From JABIDZ01 sp964402905 (GTDB lineage Archaea > Iainarchaeota > Iainarchaeia > Iainarchaeales > JAAZKV01), in NCBI GenBank assembly GCA_964402905.1, contig CAYODU010000013.1:1-24044 (forward strand): a stretch of 24,044 nt of DNA, read 5' to 3'. Each line of letters starts with the position of its first letter. Positions within the stretch are counted from its first letter, which is position 1. Position numbers and translations under genes: made by a program. The notes below the pieces were generated by a model that searched no databases, had not been told where the DNA came from, and was given only the letters and a program-made list of their open reading frames with translations. This document shows, one piece after another, positions 14,745-21,532 of the stretch.

Positions 14745-15335
14745 ATGGTTGAAAAGAAAATTGTCCAAAAGATAAGCATTCCGCAAAAAGTTGGGGTAGA
14801 AGTGAAAGAAGATAATCACTTGACTTTAACTTCTGATAAGGGGAAACTTTCAAGACACTTCAAAACCCACAGATTGAAATTTAAGCAAGAAGGAAACAAC
14901 ATCATAATTGAAGGGAGTCCGATAAATAAACAGACAAGAGCACTAATGATGACATCAATAGCACACATAAAAAATATGGTTAAGGGCCTGCTTTACGGAT
15001 ACAAGTACGAAATGAAAGTAGTTTACTCTCACTTTCCAATGACACTCCAGACCGAAAACGGTTTTATTTTTATTAAAAATTTTCTTGGAGAAAAATTTCC
15101 AAGGAAAGCAAAAATTGTTGGTGAAACAAAAATTGAAGTTAAGGGCCAAGATGTTATTTTGAGTGGAATTAATCTTGAAGAAGTAAGCCAAACTGCTGCA
15201 AACATAGAACTTGCAACAAAAGTAAAAAAGAAGGATATCAGACGCTTCATGGACGGAGTATACACCGCAGAAAAAGGAACTATGGAAGAAGAACAAAAAG
15301 AACACATCATTGAAATAGTTTCGAGTAAGGAGTGA
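14745..15335 (+). CDS. rpl6: Ribosomal protein uL6
   Basis: A 196-residue L6 located by the GTPase centre. Typical segments are ISIPQKVGVEVKEDNHLTLT, KGKLSRHFKTHRLKFKQEGN, IAHIKNMVKGLLYGYKYEMK, GEKFPRKAKIVGETKIEV and IRRFMDGVYTAEKGTMEEE. The frame is open back to 14718 and has an in-frame GTG at 14736, but that codon is part of the SD AGTGAT (14735-14740). The ATG at 14745 matches the family start. GGAGTGAT at its 3' end is the SD for eL32. Confidence 0.95.
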   Translation: MVEKKIVQKISIPQKVGVEVKEDNHLTLTSDKGKLSRHFKTHRLKFKQEGNNIIIEGSPINKQTRALMMTSIAHIKNMVKGLLYGYKYEMKVVYSHFPMTLQTENGFIFIKNFLGEKFPRKAKIVGETKIEVKGQDVILSGINLEEVSQTAANIELATKVKKKDIRRFMDGVYTAEKGTMEEEQKEHIIEIVSSKE

Positions 15336-15336
15336 T
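15329..15336 (+). promoter_or_regulatory. SD GGAGTGAT that fixes the eL32 start
   Basis: GGAGTGAT overlaps the uL6 stop (TGA 15333-15335). It pairs well with an archaeal 16S 3' end and lies four nt before ATG 15341. The in-frame GTG at 15332 is inside this SD and is not the start. Confidence 0.75.
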
Positions 15337-15340
15337 ATTT

Positions 15341-16033
15341 ATGACTGAAACAAAAAAGAAAGCTGTAAAAAAAGAAGAAAAAAAAGAGCATACTGCTAAA
15401 ACACATAAAGAGAAAGCAGAGCACACACACAAAGAAAAGGCAAAGACAGTTGAACACAAAGAGCACAAAAAAGAACACACTCCAGCAGTAGAAACAAAAG
15501 TAGATGATACACACAAAACAGCAAAAACAGAGCATAAGGAAGAAGTACAAAAAAAAGAAGAAGCACATAAAACAGAAGGAAAAGAAAAAAAGACAATAGA
15601 AAAAAAAGTTGTTGTTAAAAAATTTATTGCAAAAATAAAAAAGAATAAAATAAAGAAAAGCAAAGAAGCCCTTGAAACACAGAAAAGATTAAAGGAAAAA
15701 AAGGGACACCCTACATTTAGGGGAAGATTTGGAAAAAAGAATATCCGAAGAAAATCAATTGATAAGTGGAACAAATGGAGAAAATCACACGGAATTGATT
15801 TGAATAAAGGAATGCAACACGGTTTCAGACCAAAAATAGGTTACAGAGGCAAGAAAGAATTAAGAGGCATTCATCCATCAGGATATATTGAGGTTAGAGT
15901 TGAGAACACAAAGGATTTAGAAAAAATAGATAATAAGATACATGCAGCAAGAATTGGTGCTACTGTCGGAAAAAGAAAGAGAAATGAAATAATTGCAAAA
16001 GCAAATGAAAAAAATATTTGGGTTTTAAATTAG
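15341..16033 (+). CDS. rpl32e: Ribosomal protein eL32 with His/Lys/Glu-rich N-terminal extension
   Basis: A 230-residue protein. The last 130 or so are a normal eL32: HPTFRGRFGKKNIRRKSIDK, WNKWRKSHGIDLNKGMQHGF, RPKIGYRGKKELRGIHPSGY and ARIGATVGKRKRNEIIAKAN, ending NIWVLN. The first 100 or so are low complexity, dominated by Lys, Glu and Thr, with ten histidines in the first 80 residues (for example EHTAKTHKEKAEHTHKEK). Halophile eL32 also carries an N-terminal extension, but an acidic one; this one is mixed charge. It is likely disordered and could bind rRNA or metal. Upstream in-frame GTG 15332 is rejected. Confidence 0.93.
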   Translation: MTETKKKAVKKEEKKEHTAKTHKEKAEHTHKEKAKTVEHKEHKKEHTPAVETKVDDTHKTAKTEHKEEVQKKEEAHKTEGKEKKTIEKKVVVKKFIAKIKKNKIKKSKEALETQKRLKEKKGHPTFRGRFGKKNIRRKSIDKWNKWRKSHGIDLNKGMQHGFRPKIGYRGKKELRGIHPSGYIEVRVENTKDLEKIDNKIHAARIGATVGKRKRNEIIAKANEKNIWVLN

Positions 16034-16045
16034 TGGTGAGCAAAG

Positions 16046-16492
16046 ATGGAACTGAAAAAAGCAAAGGAACTAGCAGGAAGAATTCTTAAAGTCGGTGTAA
16101 ACAAAATTTATATTGATCCAAAGAACACTGCAAAAGTTGCTGAAGCAATGACAAAAGATGATGTTAGAGGACTTATTGCGGATAGAATAATAAAAAAGAG
16201 ACGCGTAAACTCACAGAGCTCAGGCCGAACAAAAGCTATAAAAGAAAAACAAAGAAAAGGAAGAAAAAGAGGAAAAGGAAAAAAGAAGGGAACAAAAAAA
16301 GCCAGGGGAGAAAAGAAAGCAACTTGGATAAAAAAAGTAAGAGCACAAAGAAGAACACTAAAAGAATTGAGGAAAAGCAATCCGGAAGCAGTTAAAGCAA
16401 AGGGTTATGGAAACACTTATAGAAGAATAAAAGGAAATTATTTCAGAGGAAAAAAATATTTGAAAGAATATATTGAGGGAGGCGAGCAATAA
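16046..16492 (+). CDS. rpl19e: Ribosomal protein eL19
   Basis: A 148-residue L19e, a helical large-subunit protein that can form an inter-subunit bridge. The N-terminus LKKAKELAGRILKVGVNKIY and IDPKNTAKVAEAMTKDDVRG match the family. The basic hinge KEKQRKGRKRGKGKKKGTKK leads to WIKKVRAQRRTLKELRKSN and YGNTYRRIKGNYFRGKKYLK. GGTGA upstream sets the ATG at 16046. The stop TAA shares its last base with the uL18 ATG (16492). Confidence 0.95.
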   Translation: MELKKAKELAGRILKVGVNKIYIDPKNTAKVAEAMTKDDVRGLIADRIIKKRRVNSQSSGRTKAIKEKQRKGRKRGKGKKKGTKKARGEKKATWIKKVRAQRRTLKELRKSNPEAVKAKGYGNTYRRIKGNYFRGKKYLKEYIEGGEQ

Positions 16493-17058
16493 TGTCCAAA
16501 GATAGAACATTCGAAACAAAATTCAGGCGAAGACAAGAAGGCAAAACTGATTATGCAAAGAGGCTTGCTTTAGTTAAATCAAGAAAGACAAGAATAGTTG
16601 TGAGGAAAACAAATACACAAATAATTGCTCACGCAGTAAACTTTAATCTTAAAGGAGATGACACAATTGCAAGTGTAAATTCAAAAGAACTAAAAAAATA
16701 TGGTTTTTATGGTACAAACAATACCCCTTCAGCATATTTAGTTGGATTCTTACTTGGAAAAAAAATTGCAGGAAAAGTTAGTGAAGCTGTTTTGGATGTT
16801 GGAAGACAGAGCCCAAGTCATGGAAGCGTTATATTTGCTTGTTTAAAAGGAATTGCTGATTCGGGAGTAAAAATACCTTTTTCAGCTGAAGCCGTACCAA
16901 GTGAAGACAGATTAAACGGAAAAGTGCTTGATGAGTACTCAAAGACAGTTGAAGGAAAAGAATTTTTCTCAAAGTATATTAAAGATGGAATACAAGTCGG
17001 AGAAATATCAAAGGCTTTTGAAAAAGCAAAAAATGAAATTGAAAAGGTGAAGGCATGA
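16492..17058 (+). CDS. rpl18: Ribosomal protein uL18
   Basis: A 188-residue L18, the 5S rRNA-binding protein. The archaeal form begins with FETKFRRRQEGKTDYAKRLA and continues KSRKTRIVVRKTNTQIIAHA, GYNNTP-like YGTNNTPSAYLVGFLLGKK, AVLDVGRQSPSHGSVIFACL and GVKIPFSAEAVPSEDRLNGK. Length is normal. GGGAGGCGAG in the end of eL19 acts as the SD. The stop overlaps the uS5 start as ATGA (17055-17058). Confidence 0.95.
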   Translation: MSKDRTFETKFRRRQEGKTDYAKRLALVKSRKTRIVVRKTNTQIIAHAVNFNLKGDDTIASVNSKELKKYGFYGTNNTPSAYLVGFLLGKKIAGKVSEAVLDVGRQSPSHGSVIFACLKGIADSGVKIPFSAEAVPSEDRLNGKVLDEYSKTVEGKEFFSKYIKDGIQVGEISKAFEKAKNEIEKVKA

Positions 17059-17771
17059 ACCGAGGAAAACCACAAAAAAGAAAAAGAAGAGCAGATGAAA
17101 CTGCAGAAGAAAAGCTTGAAAGAGAACTAGCTGAAAAAGAAAGATTGGTTTCTGATTGGGTGCCAAAAACAGAACTTGGAAAAATGGTTAAGACAGGAAA
17201 AATAGTTTCACTTGAAGAAATATTTGAAAAAGGATATGTTATAAAAGAACCAGAAATAATTGATGCTTTAACAACACTAAGCGAACACATTGTTGACATT
17301 GCAAAAACAACTCGTGTTGTTCGAGCAGGAAGAAAATTCAGCTACAGAGCAACTGTTTTAATTGGAAATAAAAACGGTTTCATTGGAGTTGGAACAGGAA
17401 AAGACACTGATCGATTTCCTGCAGTGAACAAAGCAAAGCGCGATGCAAAACTTAATATAAAAAAGATTTATCGTGGTTCAGGAAGTTGGGAAGAACAACC
17501 AACTGATGATAAGCACTCAGTACCATTCAAAGTAACTGGTGCATGCGGAAGTGTTAAAGTAACACTAACTCCCGCTCCAAAAGGAACAGGGCTAGCGGTT
17601 GGAGCAAATATTAAACAAGTAATGATTCTTGCAGGCATACAAAATGTTTGGAGTAAAGCAAAGGGACGCTCTTCAATAAAACTGAACTTTGTGAGAGCTG
17701 CAGTTGATGCGCTTGAAAAAACAGCTCAAATGAAATCAACAAAGGATATTGAAAGAAAATTAAGTAAATAA
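17055..17771 (+). CDS. rps5: Ribosomal protein uS5
   Basis: A 238-residue S5, which acts in decoding fidelity and helps form the mRNA entry site. After a charged N-terminus come WVPKTELGKMVKTGKIVSLE and the double-stranded RNA-binding domain with YRATVLIGNKNGFIGVGTGK (97-116). The C-terminal domain has VTLTPAPKGTGLAVGANIKQ, IQNVWSKAKGRSSIKLNFVR and a closing helix. GGTGA (17046-17050) lies five nt before the ATG. A 33-nt gap precedes uL30. Confidence 0.95.
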   Translation: MNRGKPQKRKRRADETAEEKLERELAEKERLVSDWVPKTELGKMVKTGKIVSLEEIFEKGYVIKEPEIIDALTTLSEHIVDIAKTTRVVRAGRKFSYRATVLIGNKNGFIGVGTGKDTDRFPAVNKAKRDAKLNIKKIYRGSGSWEEQPTDDKHSVPFKVTGACGSVKVTLTPAPKGTGLAVGANIKQVMILAGIQNVWSKAKGRSSIKLNFVRAAVDALEKTAQMKSTKDIERKLSK

Positions 17772-17804
17772 TGAAAAGGAAAAAGATTTGTAGAGGTTAT
17801 AATT

Positions 17805-18227
17805 ATGTACGCAGTAATAAGAATAAGAGGAATTGTTAATGTCTCTCCAAGAGTAAAAAAAACTTTTGAATTGCTTAATCTAAAGAGAGCAAACAATATG
17901 AGCCTGTGGCAGGAAAGCCCACAAATGATAAAAATGATTAAAGCGGTTGAAAGCTATGCTACATTTGGAAAAATAAATGATGAAATGCTAAAAGAAGTTA
18001 TAGAAAAAAAAGGTCAAGCGTTTGAAGGAAAACTTGATACAAAAAAAGTTTTAGAAGAAATTAAGAAAGGAAAAACTTTGAATGAAGTTGGTTTAGTTAA
18101 TTGTTTTAGATTAATGCCCCCAAGGAAAGGATTTGAGAGAAACGGAATAAAAAAATCTTTTAGCATAGGCGGTGCTCTTGGAAACAGAGGCGGAAAAATA
18201 AATGATTTGATAAAAAGAATGTTGTGA
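17805..18227 (+). CDS. rpl30: Ribosomal protein uL30
   Basis: A 140-residue archaeal L30, slightly short for the archaeal long form (about 150-160). It reads MYAVIRIRGIVNVSPRVKKT, followed by LNLKRANNMSLWQESPQMIK and IKAVESYATFGKINDEMLKE. The C-terminus is VNCFRLMPPRKGFERNGIKK and GGALGNRGGKINDLIKRML. GAGG (17793-17796) is the SD. Its final codons carry the GTGAT that serves as SD for uL15. Confidence 0.95.
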   Translation: MYAVIRIRGIVNVSPRVKKTFELLNLKRANNMSLWQESPQMIKMIKAVESYATFGKINDEMLKEVIEKKGQAFEGKLDTKKVLEEIKKGKTLNEVGLVNCFRLMPPRKGFERNGIKKSFSIGGALGNRGGKINDLIKRML

Positions 18228-18232
18228 TGTTT

Positions 18233-18733
18233 ATGGAAAGAAAGAGAAGAAAAAAGAATAAACTGCGCGGACAAAGAACAATGGGCGCAGGAAATACCAA
18301 GAATAGAAGAGGCGGTGGCTCAAGAGGCGGAAGAGGAAGAGCAGGCTCAGGAAAAGGAAAATTTGCTTCACTTGGAAGACTTGATGCAAGAAAATACAGA
18401 CTTAAACCCGCAAAAAAATTAAAGAGTATTTCACTAGGAATGCTAAATGACAAAATTGATTTGCTTCTTGCAAAAGGAAAAGTTTCAAAAGAAGGCAATA
18501 ATTATATTGTTGATAAAAAAAGCGGTTATGGAACAGTTTTGAGCCAAGGAAATACTGATAAACAAATAATTCTAAAAATAAACGCTTCAAAATCTGCAAT
18601 AAAGAAAATAATCTCTGCTGGCGGAAAATTTGAATTCAAAAAGAAAAATTTTTCTGTGGACGAAATTATAGCTGATGAGGACCTTGAATTTGAAAGCATT
18701 GAAACAGATGAAGAAGCAGAAAAGCAAGAATAG
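18233..18733 (+). CDS. rpl15: Ribosomal protein uL15
   Basis: A 166-residue archaeal L15 of the large-subunit core. It starts RKRRKKNKLRGQRTMGAGNT, with the glycine-rich rRNA-binding segment RGGGSRGGRGRAGSGKGKF (about 26-44). A globular part with YIVDKKSGYGTVLSQGNTDK and INASKSAIKKIISAGGKFEF follows, then an acidic tail (EDLEFESIETDEEAEKQE). An in-frame GTG at 18224 lies within the SD and overlaps the uL30 stop; it would add MMF and is rejected. A 96-nt AT-rich spacer leads to secY, with no clear terminator. Confidence 0.94.
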   Translation: MERKRRKKNKLRGQRTMGAGNTKNRRGGGSRGGRGRAGSGKGKFASLGRLDARKYRLKPAKKLKSISLGMLNDKIDLLLAKGKVSKEGNNYIVDKKSGYGTVLSQGNTDKQIILKINASKSAIKKIISAGGKFEFKKKNFSVDEIIADEDLEFESIETDEEAEKQE

Positions 18734-18829
18734 TGAATAAGAAACAATTAAAATAGTAAAAGAACAATGTTTTTAGTAGAAAATAATTTGGAAAAATATT
18801 AAATGAGTTAATAAAAATAAGGTGTTTAT

Positions 18830-20203
18830 TTGGGAGTAATTGATTTTCTTATTAAAATTTCTCAACTATTACCTGAAATAAAAGCCCCTGAAAAAGAAGT
18901 TCCTTTTAAACAAAAACTTATCTGGACAGCAATAGCCCTTGTAATTTTCTTTGTAATGGGGGGCATTTTCTTAATAGGAATGGATTCTACTTCAGGAAGT
19001 GTACAACAAATAGTTTTTGCACAAACAATCCTTGCAAGTAATATTGGAACACTTATAACAGCGGGAATCGGACCAATCGTAATGGCATCTATTTTCCTAC
19101 AATTATTTGTTGGAGCAAAACTAATCAATATTGATCTGGGAAGCCCTGAGGGGAGATCAAAATTTCAGGCACTACAAAAAGTTTTGTCAGTTGCCCTTTG
19201 TTTTATTGAAGGTTACATTTATGTGGGCTCAGGATTACTAACCCCTATTGGAGGAGCTTCTTTACTTAATCCACTTCTTTGGGTAGTTACACTACAAATA
19301 GCAATTGGTTCACTAATACTGCTTTACTTGGATGAAATATTATCAAAGTACGGAATTGGTTCAGGAGTGAGCTTGTTTATTGCTGCTGGAGTAAGCGGAG
19401 CAATGTTCTGGCAATTATTCATGCCGCCAATAATGTCAGTAGCAAATCCAATACTTGCTAATGGTGGAATAATATGGAGAACATTCATTAACGGAGATCC
19501 TTTGCTATTATTGCCTTTAGTCGGAGTATTCGCAATATTTTTCATTGTAGTTTTTGCAGAGGGAATGCATGTAAATATTCCAATTACAATGGGACACCGC
19601 GGAACGGGCGGAAGATACCCTGTAAAATTTTTGTATGTGAGCAATATGCCAGTTATACTGGCAATGGCACTATTCATGAATATTAGATTATGGGCATTAT
19701 TTTTTGAAAAAATACCAATACTAAGTGATATTGCAAATGCCTTATCCTGGGCGGTTAATATGCCTAACCTTGGAGGGCAAAGCCTTGTATATGGTTTGTT
19801 TATTCAAGGGATAAATTCCGTCACACTACCCGCAATTTTCCAAGCAATAGTATTCTTAATTTTACTTGTAATAGCATGCATAGTATTTGGTTGGTTCTGG
19901 GTACAAATGGGAAACCAGAGTACCGAAGCAGTTGCAGCACAACTTGAAAGATCAGGAATGCAAATCCCTGGTTTTAGAAAAGATAGAAGGATAATTGAAA
20001 AGGTGTTGAGTCGATACATTCCACCGATAACAATACTAGGTTCAATTTTTGTTGCTTTACTGGCAGGACTTGGAGACATGGTTTTAAGCGGACTTGCATC
20101 AGGAACAGGAATATTACTAACGGTTGGAATCATTTACAGATTCTACGAAGAAATAGCTAAAAGTCAAGCAGATTTGTTAGCACCGCTGTTAGGAAAATTA
20201 TAA
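18830..20203 (+). CDS. secY: Preprotein translocase channel subunit SecY
   Basis: A 457-residue archaeal SecY (Sec61alpha), the ten-helix channel for secretion and membrane insertion. The N-terminal amphipathic helix (FLIKISQLLPEIKAPEKEVP) precedes TM1 (about 30-50). The plug and pore region follows (ASNIGTLITAGIGPIVMASI). Other marks are FVGAKLINIDLGSPEGRSKF, LDEILSKYGIGSGVSLFIAA, HVNIPITMGHRGTGGRYPVK (cytosolic loop) and QLERSGMQIPGFRKDRRIIE. The start is a TTG: AAGGTG (18819-18824) is correctly spaced for it, and no in-frame ATG occurs before the first helix. A perfect palindromic hairpin follows downstream. SecY closes the ribosomal operon, as in other archaea, but adk does not follow it. 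Confidence 0.97.
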   Translation: MGVIDFLIKISQLLPEIKAPEKEVPFKQKLIWTAIALVIFFVMGGIFLIGMDSTSGSVQQIVFAQTILASNIGTLITAGIGPIVMASIFLQLFVGAKLINIDLGSPEGRSKFQALQKVLSVALCFIEGYIYVGSGLLTPIGGASLLNPLLWVVTLQIAIGSLILLYLDEILSKYGIGSGVSLFIAAGVSGAMFWQLFMPPIMSVANPILANGGIIWRTFINGDPLLLLPLVGVFAIFFIVVFAEGMHVNIPITMGHRGTGGRYPVKFLYVSNMPVILAMALFMNIRLWALFFEKIPILSDIANALSWAVNMPNLGGQSLVYGLFIQGINSVTLPAIFQAIVFLILLVIACIVFGWFWVQMGNQSTEAVAAQLERSGMQIPGFRKDRRIIEKVLSRYIPPITILGSIFVALLAGLGDMVLSGLASGTGILLTVGIIYRFYEEIAKSQADLLAPLLGKL

Positions 20204-20247
20204 AAAGCATTTGTATGAGAATATAATTAGAAAAGAATTATTTTAAA

Positions 20248-20265
20248 GCAATGTAAAATCATTGC
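20248..20265 (+). repeat. Hairpin H1 after secY
   Basis: GCAATG (20248-20253) pairs perfectly with CATTGC (20260-20265) around a 6-nt loop. It is the first of five closely spaced hairpins in the spacer. Confidence 0.55.
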
Positions 20266-20268
20266 GAG

Positions 20269-20289
20269 AAAAAGCACTTAGTGCTTTTT
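20269..20289 (+). terminator. Perfect palindromic hairpin, likely bidirectional terminator
   Basis: AAAAAGCAC (20269-20277), TTA loop, GTGCTTTTT (20281-20289): nine perfect base pairs ending in five T on either strand. This is the best candidate for ending the uL3-secY transcript. Confidence 0.65.
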
Positions 20290-20294
20290 GAGAG

Positions 20295-20366
20295 CGCATT
20301 CAGAAAAAGAATGTGAATTGCCTTCTTTGTGGCAATTCTTCTCCAGCCTCGGGAAAGTCGAGGGGA
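20295..20366 (+). other. Three further hairpins (H3-H5) in the secY-DUF106 spacer
   Basis: CGCATTC (20295-20301) pairs with GAATGTG (20309-20315). GAATTGCC (20315-20322) pairs perfectly with GGCAATTC (20331-20338). CCTCG (20347-20351) pairs with CGAGG (20359-20363) and can extend to TCC/GGA around an AG bulge. The local GC content of the last hairpin is high for this genome. This may be a structured 3' UTR or a small RNA; no known RNA family is recognisable. Confidence 0.5.
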
Positions 20367-20368
20367 AG

Positions 20369-20379
20369 CTTTATATAAC
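20369..20379 (+). promoter_or_regulatory. TATA box for the DUF106-rpoD operon
   Basis: CTTTATATAA (within 20369-20379) is a near-consensus archaeal box A. It predicts a start near 20398-20402, just before GGTGA (20403-20407) and the GTG start at 20417. It marks a second transcription unit downstream of secY. Confidence 0.75.
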
Positions 20380-20416
20380 ATTCCCAAGAAAAAATTATTA
20401 TTGGTGAGCAAAAAAG

Positions 20417-20923
20417 GTGCTAGAGACGAGTATATTTAATCCCGCAGTAGTGGTATTGGCTGTTAGTATAATACTTGCAGTAATATCAAGAGTATTGCAA
20501 AGAAAATTCGTTGATAGACAAAAAATGAATGCTTATAAAGCAGAAATAAAAGAAAAGCAAAAGAAAATGAAAGAGATGATGAAAGGGGGAAATAATGCTG
20601 AATTAGCGAAGTTACAAAAAGAAATGTTGGCAGTAAATTCCAAAATGATGCAAATGAGCATGAAAGTTACTTGGATTTCTTTACCAATTTTTTTAGTTTC
20701 ATTCGCAGCAATGGGTTTTTTTTACGGCGGAATTAGTTTTGAAGCTTTGTTTCCATTACCAAGTTTCACTGCATTCAGCATAATAAATCCTGCCAGCTGG
20801 TTACCAACAGGAATGACAATAATGACCGGTTATTACAAAGCATATTTTTTCTCGTATCTTATAGCAACAATTATTTTGGTTATAGCAGAAAAAGTTTATG
20901 ATAAAGTTTTGAAAAAAAAGTGA
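20417..20923 (+). CDS. DUF106 membrane protein, YidC/EMC3-like insertase
   Basis: A 168-residue archaeal DUF106 protein, part of the Oxa1 superfamily with YidC, Get1, EMC3 and TMCO1. These proteins help insert proteins into membranes. The layout fits: a first TM (about 9-27), a cytosolic coiled coil (about 33-75, VDRQKMNAYKAEIKEKQKKM onward), then a TM with KVTWISLPIFLVSFAAMGFF and a final TM near 145-162. The start is GTG 20417, nine nt after GGTGA; no ATG is available near it. In archaea this gene commonly lies near secY, which fits a shared role in membrane biogenesis. It is the first gene of the operon running to rpoD. Confidence 0.88.
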   Translation: MLETSIFNPAVVVLAVSIILAVISRVLQRKFVDRQKMNAYKAEIKEKQKKMKEMMKGGNNAELAKLQKEMLAVNSKMMQMSMKVTWISLPIFLVSFAAMGFFYGGISFEALFPLPSFTAFSIINPASWLPTGMTIMTGYYKAYFFSYLIATIILVIAEKVYDKVLKKK

Positions 20924-20927
20924 TTTT

Positions 20928-21263
20928 ATGGTTACACCAGGCGACAGAACAAAAAAAAGTGAGTCCAAGAGAACTCCTTCAAAAACAACAAAAGAATATT
21001 TTAAAGGAAAGCCATCAAAAAAAAGATGTGCAATTACAGGAAATGTTTTAAGCGGAGTTCCTCATGCAGAAAAATCTGTTTACAATAAACACAGTAAAAC
21101 AGAAAAAAGACCAAGCGTTCCATTCGGAGGAGTGCTAGGTGGAAAAGCAAGAGAACAAGTTTTTATTGAGACAGGAAAAGTTGTTGCAGGAATAAAAAAT
21201 ATTGATGCTGTTGATCAAAAATACAGAAAATATGTGAAACAAGCACTAAAGAGAGCTGAGTGA
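20928..21263 (+). CDS. rpl34e: Ribosomal protein eL34, lacking the zinc ribbon
   Basis: A 111-residue L34e recognised by KRCAITGNVLSGVPH, SKTEKRPSVPFGGVLGGKAR and its position between DUF106 and eL14. Typical archaeal eL34 has a CxxC...CxxC zinc ribbon. Here only C34 remains: the second position is T37, and the segment that usually carries the other pair (a CxxC before 'MRE') reads GVLGGKAREQ. The protein also runs about 20 residues longer at the C-terminus. The frame and length are otherwise intact, so this is a zinc-free variant rather than a pseudogene. GTGAT (20920-20924) is the SD, overlapping the DUF106 stop. Confidence 0.88.
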   Translation: MVTPGDRTKKSESKRTPSKTTKEYFKGKPSKKRCAITGNVLSGVPHAEKSVYNKHSKTEKRPSVPFGGVLGGKAREQVFIETGKVVAGIKNIDAVDQKYRKYVKQALKRAE

Positions 21264-21280
21264 AAAAGAATAATTATTAC

Positions 21281-21292
21281 AGGTTGATGAGA
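21281..21292 (+). promoter_or_regulatory. SD-like motif AGGTTGATGAGA fixing the eL14 start
   Basis: The motif is the same as before uS10 and lies directly before ATG 21293. It supports a short eL14 rather than the GTG at 21260 that overlaps eL34. Confidence 0.55.
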
Positions 21293-21517
21293 ATGGAAAT
21301 AGGACAAGTTTGTATAAAAACAAAGGGCAGAGAAGCCGGAAGAAAAGTTATTGTTCTTTCAGAAGCGAAAAAAGGAAAGGTTCTTGTCGACGGAACAAAA
21401 GTAAAGAGAAAAGAGTGTAATGTTAGACATTTATTTTTATTAAAACAAAAAGTTTCTTTGAAAAAAGATGCTAGCCATGCTGAAGTAGTTAAAGCAATGG
21501 AAGCAAAGGAAAACTAA
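21293..21517 (+). CDS. rpl14e: Ribosomal protein eL14
   Basis: A 74-residue L14e with an SH3-like/KOW fold, near the normal archaeal length (75-95). The sequence MEIGQVCIKTKGREAGRKVI is the family start, followed by KKGKVLVDGTKVKRKECNVR and HLFLLKQKVSLKKDASHAEV. The frame is open from GTG 21260, overlapping the eL34 stop, and has ATG codons at 21287 and 21293. I take 21293 because of the motif upstream and the family N-terminus. In many Euryarchaeota cmk and truB flank this gene; here uS13 follows directly. Confidence 0.9.
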   Translation: MEIGQVCIKTKGREAGRKVIVLSEAKKGKVLVDGTKVKRKECNVRHLFLLKQKVSLKKDASHAEVVKAMEAKEN

Positions 21518-21532
21518 ATGAGTTGATATGAG

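Noticed and set aside
15029..15568. Cys/Phe-rich antisense open frame opposite uL6 and eL32
   Set aside because: The cysteines come from ACA and GCA repeats in the His/Lys-rich eL32 extension; it is a compositional shadow.
20204..20416. Possible SRP RNA, RNase P RNA or H/ACA RNA in the hairpin array
   Set aside because: The region is too short for SRP or RNase P RNA and lacks their conserved cores. An ACA at 20378-20380 falls inside the TATA element rather than next to a guide hairpin.
20928..21263. eL34 as a decaying pseudogene
   Set aside because: Despite cysteine loss, the frame is intact, the rest of the family pattern is kept, and an SD and operon position are present.
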